Assembly (NCBI GenBank): GCA_016220085.1 | Contig: JACRIN010000110.1 | Location: 1-36,900 of the forward strand | Reading direction: 5' to 3' | DNA: 36,900 nucleotides | Source of the DNA: Planctomycetota bacterium | Lineage (GTDB): Bacteria; Planctomycetota; UBA1135; GCA-002686595 | Part shown: positions 16,817 through 23,375 of the stretch, one piece after another | Layout: each line of letters opens with the position of its first letter | Position numbering within the stretch: position 1 is the first letter of the stretch | Made by a program: the position numbers and the translations under genes | The notes under the pieces: generated by a model | Seen by the model: the letters and a program-made list of their open reading frames with translations, nothing else | The model's database searches: none | What the model was told of the DNA's origin: nothing

Positions 16817-18100
16817 TCACGGAAGACGCATCAACGCCTCGCCGGTGCGGCCGGAGAAGAATTCGGCGACCTCCGGTGTCTCGGCGAAGTCGAAGAAGTC
16901 CAGGGCGCGCACACCGGCGTAGTCCTCGACGCGATCGCCGTCGAGGTCACCCACGAATGCAGTCCGCACCGGAAAGGCGCCCGGCGAGCCGACGCTTTGA
17001 GCGTGCGCGCGGAGCTCCCGGCCGTCGAGACCCGAGAGCACCGCGAGGACGCCGCCGGACTCCCCCGCGCCCCAGCCCTCGCCCCAGCCCTCGCCCCGGC
17101 GCTCGCTCGTCGCCCGCGTCAGCAAGTCCCCGATGCCGTCGCCATCGAGGTCGGCTCCGAAGTCGACGCCGAGCTCCATCGAGCGGCCGACGAAGGTCGA
17201 CGCCGTCGCCCACCGAATCTCCGCGCGCCTGACATCCACCGAGATCCACGTCGCGTGCTCGTCGCCCGCGGCGTCGCGCTCGACGCGCGCGACATGCACG
17301 ACCGCGGGCAAGTCAGCGTCCACCCGAGACGCCGCGTACGGTCCGTGGAGCCGGACCGCTCCGTTGGGCCGTCCGTCCGAGCAGAGGCGCATTCGAGCGA
17401 GCTCCTCCAGCGTGCGAGAAGACAGCGTGACGAGATCCAACGTGCCGGCGGCGTTCGGGCGCGTCGTCCCGCCGAGCACTGCGAGGTCGGCGGCGCCGTC
17501 GCCATCGAGGTCGGCGATCGACGTGACCTCGCCGAGCGCGACGACATCGCTTGGCGAAGGTCGGCGCTCGACGAGCTCCCCAGTCGCACCGCTCCACACC
17601 GCGAGCTCGATGCCGCGGTCCGGGTCCTCCAGCGGACGCCAGGACCAACCGACCAGCTCCCGCACGCCGTCGCAATCGAGGTCGTCGATCGCCGCGCGCA
17701 CGAGGCCGAGCCGCTCCGGCTCGCCGAGGTTCCAGAGCTCACGACCGGTCGCGCGTGCGTGCGCCGACCAGCGCTGTGCTCCATCGCCGTGCGCGAGCTC
17801 GATCGCGCCGTCGCCGTCGATGTCGCCGAGGGCCAGCGTCGAATCGAATCCCATCCGACGCTCCGCTCGCGACACGACAGTCCGCTTGGCCGGGGCGACG
17901 AAGGCGACCGACTGATCGTGGCGAGCCGCGACGTGCAACCAGAGCGCGACCTCGGGCTCGCCCTGTTCACGCGCCGCGCCGCTGCGGACGCAGGCGAGCC
18001 ATTCCGCGTCCGCGCGGAGGGCGTGCGGTTCCGCGGCGACTTGCGGAGGCGCCGGAGGAAGGAGCGCATGGAGCCCGAGGGCGACGAACGGCGAGAGCAT
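16817..18100 (-). CDS. secreted VCBS/FG-GAP repeat protein (paralogue A)
   Basis: A 427-residue protein with an N-terminal hydrophobic signal (MLSPFVALGLHALLPP) and repeated calcium loops GDIDGDGAIEL, DDLDCDGVREL, ADLDGDGAADL, ADLDGDGIGDL and GDLDGDRVEDY, typical of FG-GAP/VCBS propellers. A low-complexity insert GEGWGEGWGAGE is encoded by a 12-bp tandem repeat. The ATG at 18100 is chosen because the frame upstream overlaps the anti-sigma gene in another phase and is arginine-rich. It lies 113 bp downstream of the anti-sigma gene on the same strand, so it may belong to the sigma operon. Confidence 0.8.
   Translation of the reverse strand: MLSPFVALGLHALLPPAPPQVAAEPHALRADAEWLACVRSGAAREQGEPEVALWLHVAARHDQSVAFVAPAKRTVVSRAERRMGFDSTLALGDIDGDGAIELAHGDGAQRWSAHARATGRELWNLGEPERLGLVRAAIDDLDCDGVRELVGWSWRPLEDPDRGIELAVWSGATGELVERRPSPSDVVALGEVTSIADLDGDGAADLAVLGGTTRPNAAGTLDLVTLSSRTLEELARMRLCSDGRPNGAVRLHGPYAASRVDADLPAVVHVARVERDAAGDEHATWISVDVRRAEIRWATASTFVGRSMELGVDFGADLDGDGIGDLLTRATSERRGEGWGEGWGAGESGGVLAVLSGLDGRELRAHAQSVGSPGAFPVRTAFVGDLDGDRVEDYAGVRALDFFDFAETPEVAEFFSGRTGEALMRLP
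17070..17105. repeat. 12-bp tandem repeat, 3 units, inside VCBS gene
   Basis: ccccagccctcg appears twice exactly and once with two changes. In the minus-strand frame it encodes a Gly-Glu-Gly-Trp repeat and adds residues without breaking the frame. Confidence 0.85.
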
Positions 18101-18213
18101 CGCGACCGCCTTGACGCGCCCTCGTGGAACGCAACGGCCGGTTCGGTGGAAACTCGCTTCGCGAGCGGCAGCGAGTCCGCCGGGGCAAGCACACGGAGGC
18201 CAGCCCGGGGGCC

Positions 18214-18909
18214 CTACACCAGCTCGTCGTCCTGGGAGGAGACGATCAGCAGCAGGCAGCCGGTGTCGGTCGACTGCACTTCGTGGATCGAGTCGCGCTC
18301 GGCGACTTGGAAGTCGCCCGCGCGCAGCGTGCTCGCGCCGACTCTGAGCGTGCCGTCGAGCACGAAGCACTCCTCGCGCGCGGCGTGGCGGTGGCGCGGG
18401 TAGCTCGTGCCCGCCGCCATGCGGATCAGCATCGTCGCCTTGCGCGCTTCGGCGTCGACCGAGAGTCGCTTGACCTCGATCCCCGCGATGCCGATCTCCT
18501 CGAAGCCGTCGGCGGAGCTCGCGACGTTGACCAGACCGGGCGCGATCGTCTCGCCGGGCGTGTCCGACCAACGTTGCCACTTGCGATCGAACGCGGCGTC
18601 GGCCGCGCGCGGCGTCGGCGTGCGTTCCAGCTCGATTGCGGCGAGCAGCGCGCTGCGCACGCGCTCGGGAGCTTCTGCGCCGCGGCCGTGCGCGACATCG
18701 TCTTGCACGTGCAGCACGTCGAGCGTGGCGACGGTCGCCGCGTGTTGCTCGAACTCGGCGTTGCATTCTCCGCACGCCTCGGCGTGCGCCGCGAAACGCG
18801 CGCGCTCGGCGGCTTCGAGCGCGCCGGTGGCGTGCAGCGCGGCGTTCTCGTGCTCCGCGCAACGCCAGCTCGGCCCGGTCGGGGCGCCGCGATCGATCGA
18901 GTGACTCAT
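18214..18909 (-). CDS. ChrR-type zinc anti-sigma factor (ZAS domain plus cupin)
   Basis: A 231-residue two-domain protein. The N-terminal zinc anti-sigma domain has the HxxxCxxC motif (HAEACGEC: His42, Cys46, Cys49). The C-terminal cupin (about 135-225) has HRH (173-175), Glu179/180 and His209 in the pattern of the zinc ligands of Rhodobacter ChrR. In that family the N-domain sequesters an RpoE-like sigma factor in the cytoplasm, and the cupin domain is needed for release after singlet oxygen or organic hydroperoxide stress. The ATG overlaps the sigma stop (ATGA), so the pair is co-translated at fixed ratio. I call it chrR-like by architecture; the inducing signal here is not known. Confidence 0.88.
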   Translation of the reverse strand: MSHSIDRGAPTGPSWRCAEHENAALHATGALEAAERARFAAHAEACGECNAEFEQHAATVATLDVLHVQDDVAHGRGAEAPERVRSALLAAIELERTPTPRAADAAFDRKWQRWSDTPGETIAPGLVNVASSADGFEEIGIAGIEVKRLSVDAEARKATMLIRMAAGTSYPRHRHAAREECFVLDGTLRVGASTLRAGDFQVAERDSIHEVQSTDTGCLLLIVSSQDDELV

Positions 18910-19697
18910 GACACTTGCTCCAACGGCCGCAGCAGCTCGCGCAGCTTGATCAATCCCAGTCGGACACGGGTCTTCACGGTGCCGAGCGGCTCGCTCAAGC
19001 GCTCGGCGATCTCGGTGTGCGACAGCCCGCCGAAGTACGCGAGCTCGACGGCGCGCCGTTGCGCGTCCGGCAACGCCGACAGCGCCTTGGCGACGAGTTG
19101 GCAGCGTTCCTCGCGCTCGGGTTCGAGCTTCGGATCGCACTCGCACGGCGCGACGAGGTCCTTGCGCTCCTCGACGTTCGCTTCGATGTCGCGCACGCGC
19201 TCGGCACGCGCGCGGTCGAGCGCGCGGCTGCGGGCGATCGTCAACAGCCACGCGAGCACCCTGCCGCGCTCGGGTGCGTAGCTCGACGCGCGCCGCCAAA
19301 CTTGGAGGTACACGTCGAGCGTGACTTCCTCGGCCGTCGCGCGATCGCGCACGAGCCGCGTCACCAGCGTGAACACGAAGCGTTGCGTCGAGTCGTAGAG
19401 ACTCGCGAGCGCGGCGTGATCGCCCGCGGCGATCGCCTGCACCAGGCGCGCGAGCTCCGCGGGGCTCGGCGTCGTCGCCGATGCGTTCGACGAGCCCGGG
19501 GAACTCGGCGTTGCTGCCGATGAGCTCGGCGTCGCCGCCGACGAACTCGGCGTTGCTGCCGATGAGCTCGGCGTCGCTGCCGATGAACCCGGCGTTGCCT
19601 GCGATGCACCCGGCGTCGCCGCGGGGGCCCGCGGCGCGGTCGTCGCGGGGGCCGGCGGCGCGGTCGTCGCGGGATTCACGGGGGGGACGCCGGACAT
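18906..19697 (-). CDS. ECF sigma factor, RpoE/ChrR-partner type, with repeat-rich N-terminal extension
   Basis: An ECF sigma factor of 263 residues from this start. Region 2 (about 85-155) contains DHAALASLYDSTQRFVF, EEVTLDVYLQVWRRAS and LAWLLTIARSRALDRAR. Region 4 (about 200-255) contains LPDAQRRAVELAYFGG and LSHTEIAERLSEPLGTVKTR. The partner anti-sigma factor overlaps downstream. The first about 75 residues are an Ala/Thr/Pro/Ser repeat encoded by 21-bp DNA units, unusual for ECF factors, which are normally about 180-200 residues. I prefer the ATG at 19697 over 19706 because the candidate promoter's -10 lies at 19712-19709, so transcription would begin inside the earlier codon. A GTG at codon 7 is another option. 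Confidence 0.85.
   Translation of the reverse strand: MSGVPPVNPATTAPPAPATTAPRAPAATPGASQATPGSSAATPSSSAATPSSSAATPSSSAATPSSPGSSNASATTPSPAELARLVQAIAAGDHAALASLYDSTQRFVFTLVTRLVRDRATAEEVTLDVYLQVWRRASSYAPERGRVLAWLLTIARSRALDRARAERVRDIEANVEERKDLVAPCECDPKLEPEREERCQLVAKALSALPDAQRRAVELAYFGGLSHTEIAERLSEPLGTVKTRVRLGLIKLRELLRPLEQVS
19501..19626. repeat. 21-bp tandem repeat, 6 units, inside sigma gene
   Basis: Six consecutive units begin gaactcggcgttgctgccga (plus one base), most differing at a few positions and the last two more degraded. On the minus strand they encode AATPSSS repeats at the sigma N-terminus. Confidence 0.9.
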
Positions 19698-19708
19698 CAC
19701 GCGCATCC

Positions 19709-19736
19709 TACGCAGACTCGCGAGCGAGCGGATTCA
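19709..19736 (-). promoter_or_regulatory. candidate ECF promoter for sigma/anti-sigma operon
   Basis: On the minus strand TGAATCC (19736-19730) is followed after 17 nt by CGTA (19712-19709). This resembles the published RpoE/ChrR consensus TGATCC-N18-CGTA. The predicted transcription start falls about 5 nt before the ATG at 19697, so the message would be nearly leaderless. Autoregulation is inferred. Confidence 0.6.
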
Positions 19737-19792
19737 TCGATCTCGCGGATTCCGCGGCGCCTGCGAACGCGCGGAGAACGGGCTCGAAAAGC

Positions 19793-19819
19793 TGAATCCG
19801 CGCGTTCGGGCACCGCGTA
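19793..19819 (+). promoter_or_regulatory. candidate ECF promoter for DUF4331 gene
   Basis: TGAATCC (19793-19799), 16 nt, then CGTA (19816-19819), 57 bp before the DUF4331 ATG. It carries the same boxes as the divergent promoter on the other strand, with spacing differing by one. Confidence 0.6.
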
Positions 19820-19876
19820 GGTGGGCACGTCCCGGGCAAGTCCTTTCCGAAACAACCCTCTCGCTCCCATCCACCC

Positions 19877-21334
19877 ATGCACACGCAACGCATCACCCGC
19901 GGCCGCCTCGCGCTCGCCGGCTTGGTCGGTGTCGCGGCGCTCGCGGGCTCGCTCGAGCTCGTCCACGCGTCGAGTCACCGCGAAGCTCCGTTCGTCACCG
20001 AGCACCCGAAGGTCGACGCCACCGACTTCTACATGTTCACGAGCTACGAAACGGGCCGCGAAGGCTACGTCACGTTCATCGCGAACTACCTGCCGCTGCA
20101 GGATCCCTACGGCGGTCCCAACTACTTCACGCTCGATCCCGAAGCGCGCTACGAGATCCGCGTCGACAACGACGCCGACGCCAAGCCGGACCTGACGTTC
20201 CGTTTCCAGTTCGACAACGTGCTCCGCGACCTCGCGCTCCAAATCGGCAATCCCGGACAGGAGAAGACGATCTCCGTGCCGCTGAAGAACATCGGGCCGA
20301 TCTTCGCGGGCGACGAGTCCAACTTGAACGAGCTCGAGCGCTACAAGCTCGACGTCGTGCTCGGCGACGGCGCGGGCGCGAAGACCGTCGCCGTCCGCAA
20401 CGCAGCGACCGGCGAGAAGACCTTCTCGAAGCCCGTCGACAACATCGGCACGAAGTCGATCCCCGACTACGACGCCTACGCGGACTCGAAGATCTACGAC
20501 ATCACGCTGCCCGACGGCTCGGTCGGCCGCATGTTCGTCGGCCAGCGCGACGATCCGTTCGTCGTCAACCTCGGCGAAGCGTTCGACCTGATCAACCTGA
20601 ATCCGCTCGGCGACCCGAAGGGCGAGACGGACACGATCGGCGACGCGAACGTGACCAGCTTCGTGCTCGAGATCCCGAAGAGCTTCCTCGTCGAGCCGGG
20701 CCAGCCGACGATCGGCGCGTGGACCGCGGCGCTGCTGCCGCAGAAGCGCACGCTGCTGAAGCAGCCGACGTTCGACACGCCTGCGATCGAGACCGGGCCG
20801 TTCGTGCAGGTCTCGCGGCTGTCGATGCCGCTCGTCAACGAGCTCGTGATCGGGCTCAAGGACAAGGACCGCTTCAACGCGAGCCAGCCGCACGACGACG
20901 TGCAGTTCGCCGACTACATCACGCATCCGACGCTGCCCGCGCTGATCGAAGCGCTCTTCGCCGCGCCGGCGCCGACGCTCTTCCCGCGCACCGATCTCGT
21001 CGCGGTGTTCGCGACCGGCGTCGACGGGCTCAACAAGAACGGCTCGTTCGGCGAGATGCTGCGCCTGAACACGTCGATCCCGCCGGCGCCGAAGGGCCAG
21101 CAGGCGAACCTCGGCGTGCTCGCCGGCGACCTCGCGGGCTACCCGAACGGTCGTCGGCCGGGCGACGACGTGGTCGACGTGTCGCTGCGCGTCGTGATGG
21201 GTGTGCTGCTCGATCCGAGCGTCGCACCCGCGGGCCTTGCGCCGTTGACCGACGGCGCGTACGTCGACGACCAAGCGTTCTACGACCGCTTCCCCTACGT
21301 GACGACGCCGTTCCCGGGCTCGCCCGCCAACTGA
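19877..21334 (+). CDS. DUF4331 family exported protein
   Basis: A 485-residue protein with an N-terminal signal (about 8-30, ending LVHASS) followed directly by the family hallmark SSHREAP (32-38) and KVDATDFYMFTSYE. The whole protein matches DUF4331 in layout: NYFTLDPEARYEIRVDND near 90-107, FVGQRDDPFVVNLGEAFDL near 222-240, and C-terminal VVDVSLRVVMG with a conserved DGA..D. DUF4331 proteins are secreted or periplasmic and of unknown biochemical function. The gene is divergent from the ECF sigma factor with 179 bp between the start codons, which contain paired ECF-like promoters, so it is probably a direct target of that sigma factor. No Shine-Dalgarno precedes the ATG. Confidence 0.85.
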   Translation: MHTQRITRGRLALAGLVGVAALAGSLELVHASSHREAPFVTEHPKVDATDFYMFTSYETGREGYVTFIANYLPLQDPYGGPNYFTLDPEARYEIRVDNDADAKPDLTFRFQFDNVLRDLALQIGNPGQEKTISVPLKNIGPIFAGDESNLNELERYKLDVVLGDGAGAKTVAVRNAATGEKTFSKPVDNIGTKSIPDYDAYADSKIYDITLPDGSVGRMFVGQRDDPFVVNLGEAFDLINLNPLGDPKGETDTIGDANVTSFVLEIPKSFLVEPGQPTIGAWTAALLPQKRTLLKQPTFDTPAIETGPFVQVSRLSMPLVNELVIGLKDKDRFNASQPHDDVQFADYITHPTLPALIEALFAAPAPTLFPRTDLVAVFATGVDGLNKNGSFGEMLRLNTSIPPAPKGQQANLGVLAGDLAGYPNGRRPGDDVVDVSLRVVMGVLLDPSVAPAGLAPLTDGAYVDDQAFYDRFPYVTTPFPGSPAN

Positions 21335-21360
21335 TTCCTCGCACCCCTCTCTCCGCCCGT

Positions 21361-21392
21361 CCCCGTCGCGCGACGAACTCCGCGCGGCGGGG
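21361..21392 (+). terminator. long hairpin after DUF4331 gene
   Basis: The stem CCCCG-T-CGCGCG pairs with CGCGCG-G-CGGGG (12 pairs including one U.G) around an 8-nt loop, 26 bp past the stop codon. There is no T-run. It may terminate or attenuate transcription into the DUF4198 gene, or stabilise the upstream transcript. Confidence 0.55.
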
Positions 21393-21419
21393 CCGAGCCC
21401 CTCCCGAACGAGTTCCTCC

Positions 21420-22268
21420 ATGCGCCGACTGATCGCTTTCGTCCTCGCTTCGTGCGCGCTCGCCTCGACGCTTTGCGCGCACGACTTCTGGGTCGAGCCC
21501 GAGACGTTCACGCCGAAGCACGGCGAGCTCTTGCGCGTGCGCCTGAAGGTCGGCGACTTCGGTCGCGGCGACAACGTGCCGCGCAGCGACCAGCGCCTGG
21601 TCCACTTCGACCTCGTCGCCGCGGATCGGACGAAGCCGCTGGTCGGCCGCGACGGCCAGGAGGTCGCGGGACTCGTGCGCGTCGAATCCGAGGGCACGCT
21701 GCTGCTCGGATACGTTTCGAACCACGCGTTCGTCGAGCTCGCGCCCGCGAAGTTCGCGGCTTACCTCGAGGAGAAGGGGCTCGACGCGGTCGCCGCGGCG
21801 CGCACCGAACGCGGCGAGCTCGACGAGCCCGGCCGCGAGCTCTACTCGCGCTCGGCCAAGTCGCTGATCACCGTCACGGCGCCGTCCACCGAGGGCTTCG
21901 ATCGCGTCATGAACCTGCCGCTCGAGCTGATCCCGAACAAGAACCCGAGCACGCTCGCGCGTCGCGCCGACGGCTCGGGCTACGAAGCGCTGCCGGTGAC
22001 GCTCTTCTTCGAGCAGAAGCCGCTCGCCGGTGCGCTGGTCGCCGCGCTGTGCCTCGACGAGCCGCGCGACGACGCGACCGCGACGATCTTCGCGCGCACC
22101 GACGAGCTCGGGCGCGCGTCGCTCGCGCTGACGCGCTCGGGCCGTTGGCTGATCGCGGCGGTGCACATGCGCGCGGCGGTCGCGAACGAACGCCACGCGG
22201 ACTGGGAGAGCTTTTGGGGCTCGCTGACGTTCGAAGTACCGCCCGCGCTGCCTGCCGAGCGGCGGTAG
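21420..22268 (+). CDS. DUF4198 family periplasmic protein
   Basis: A 282-residue protein with a signal peptide (1-20, ending STLCA) and mature N-terminus HDFWVEP, the signature of DUF4198. A His at the new N-terminus suggests metal binding (amino-terminal copper- or nickel-type site). Members are annotated as periplasmic parts of Co/Ni uptake systems or as carboxypeptidase-regulatory-like beta proteins. No ABC or ECF transporter genes are nearby, so the transport role is not supported here. The body carries EALPVTLFFEQKPLAGALV, a beta-sandwich element typical of the family. It lies 85 bp after the DUF4331 gene on the same strand, past a hairpin. Confidence 0.8.
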   Translation: MRRLIAFVLASCALASTLCAHDFWVEPETFTPKHGELLRVRLKVGDFGRGDNVPRSDQRLVHFDLVAADRTKPLVGRDGQEVAGLVRVESEGTLLLGYVSNHAFVELAPAKFAAYLEEKGLDAVAAARTERGELDEPGRELYSRSAKSLITVTAPSTEGFDRVMNLPLELIPNKNPSTLARRADGSGYEALPVTLFFEQKPLAGALVAALCLDEPRDDATATIFARTDELGRASLALTRSGRWLIAAVHMRAAVANERHADWESFWGSLTFEVPPALPAERR

Positions 22269-22271
22269 AAT
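22266..22271 (+). promoter_or_regulatory. candidate -10 element TAGAAT
   Basis: TAGAAT lies 7 bp before the ATG at 22279 and overlaps the upstream stop codon (22266-22268). If used, transcription would begin at or next to the start codon, giving a leaderless message. Confidence 0.4.
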
Positions 22272-22278
22272 CCGGCGC

Positions 22279-23088
22279 ATGCTGCGCGCGCTCGTCCTGA
22301 CGTCGATCCTCCTTTCGAGCTCGTTCGCGCAAGTCGCGACGCCCGCCGGTCCCGCGACGCTGCGCACACCGACGCTCGCCGCTCCCGAGCTCCGAGTGCT
22401 CGTGCCCGCGTACTTCTATCCCGTGACGAACTCGCCGTGGACGCGGCTCTCCGCGGTCGCGGCGCTGCATCCGAAGCGCATCGCGGCGATCGGCAACGTC
22501 TTCAACGGACCGGGGGCGGCGTTCGACGCGAGCTACTCGGCGGCGTTCGCCGACTTCCGCGCGCAGGGCGGAACGCTGCTCGGCTACGTGTACACGAGCT
22601 ACGGCGCGCGGCCGCTCGCGCAGGTCTTCGCCGACGTCGATCAATGGCTCGCGTGGTATCCGCTCGACGGGTTCTTCCTCGACGAGATGGCGAACACGCC
22701 GGGACAGTTCGAGAGCTACTACCAAGCGATCTACCAGTACGCGCGCTCGAAAGTCGCGCACGCGCTGGTCGTCGACAATCCGGGCGCGTCGACCAGCCCG
22801 AGCTATCTGCACTGGAACAACAAGACCGTCGCGTCGGCGGTGTGCATCTACGAGGGCTCGACCGGGTTCTCGACGTGGCACTCGGATGCCTGGGTGAAGA
22901 CGCGACCGCGCCAGGAGTTCTACGCGCTCCCCTACGCGACGCCGAGCTCGGGCTGGCAGGCCGCGGTCGACCACGCGTTCACGGAGAACTGCGGTTGGGT
23001 GTACGTCACCGACGACGTGCTGCCGAATCCGTGGGACACGCTGCCGGCGTATTTCGAAGCGCTCGCGGCGTACGTCGCGACGTTCTGA
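22279..23088 (+). CDS. spherulation-specific family 4 (GH135-like) secreted protein
   Basis: A 269-residue secreted protein. The signal peptide MLRALVLTSILLSSSFAQ precedes a TIM-barrel-type domain with the spherulin-4 family motifs: VPAYFYP (about 42-48), NGPGAAFDASY (76-86), LLGYVYTSYGAR (100-111) and LAWYPLDGFFLDEM (124-137), where Asp135 and Glu136 are the likely acidic catalytic residues. Fungal Sph3 of this family (GH135) cleaves alpha-1,4-linked galactosaminoglycan, so a glycosidase acting on an extracellular amino-sugar polymer is plausible but not proven. It lies only 10 bp after the DUF4198 gene, so it may be co-transcribed with it as well as having its own -10. Confidence 0.85.
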   Translation: MLRALVLTSILLSSSFAQVATPAGPATLRTPTLAAPELRVLVPAYFYPVTNSPWTRLSAVAALHPKRIAAIGNVFNGPGAAFDASYSAAFADFRAQGGTLLGYVYTSYGARPLAQVFADVDQWLAWYPLDGFFLDEMANTPGQFESYYQAIYQYARSKVAHALVVDNPGASTSPSYLHWNNKTVASAVCIYEGSTGFSTWHSDAWVKTRPRQEFYALPYATPSSGWQAAVDHAFTENCGWVYVTDDVLPNPWDTLPAYFEALAAYVATF

Positions 23089-23089
23089 G

Positions 23090-23134
23090 CCGCGGCGAGC
23101 GATCGTTCCGCGCGATCGACAGCTCGCGCCGCGG
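23090..23134 (+). terminator. composite hairpin after spherulin-4 gene
   Basis: CCGCGG/CCGCGG (90-95 with 129-134 of the 23,000 block), CGAGC/GCTCG and GATCG/CGATC stack to a 16-bp interrupted stem with a 7-nt loop, starting 2 bp past the stop codon. It sits between convergent genes. No T-run follows. Confidence 0.5.
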
Positions 23135-23178
23135 TGGCGGCTCGCTCCGCGCAGCGCCGATGCGCGGCGCGCGGTCAG

Positions 23179-23360
23179 CTCGTTGCGCGCGAGCATTTCG
23201 CTGCGCACGGGCAGCTCGCTGCGCACGGGCACCTCGCCGCGCGCCGTCAGCTCGCGCATGCGGTCAGCTCGCCGCGCGAGGGGCTCGCTGCGTACGCGAC
23301 CCGTGCTCGGCACGAGCGGTTCGCCGCGCGTGAGCCGTTCGCGGCACGCGACCCGCGCAC
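23179..23360. repeat. degenerate 18-bp tandem repeat, intergenic
   Basis: Units of the form ctcgctgcgcacgggcag start at 23179, 23197, 23215 and 23233. More diverged copies of 14-22 bp follow, each opening with (c/t)tcg. The array fills most of the 287-bp gap between the convergent spherulin-4 and riboflavin synthase genes. No gene is credible there. Confidence 0.7.
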
Positions 23361-23375
23361 TTGGCGAGCGACGGT

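Noticed and set aside
15162..18464. Composite transposon or IS bounded by the 251-bp repeats
   Set aside because: No transposase, terminal inverted repeats or target duplications; the repeat is the coding 3' end of the anti-sigma gene.
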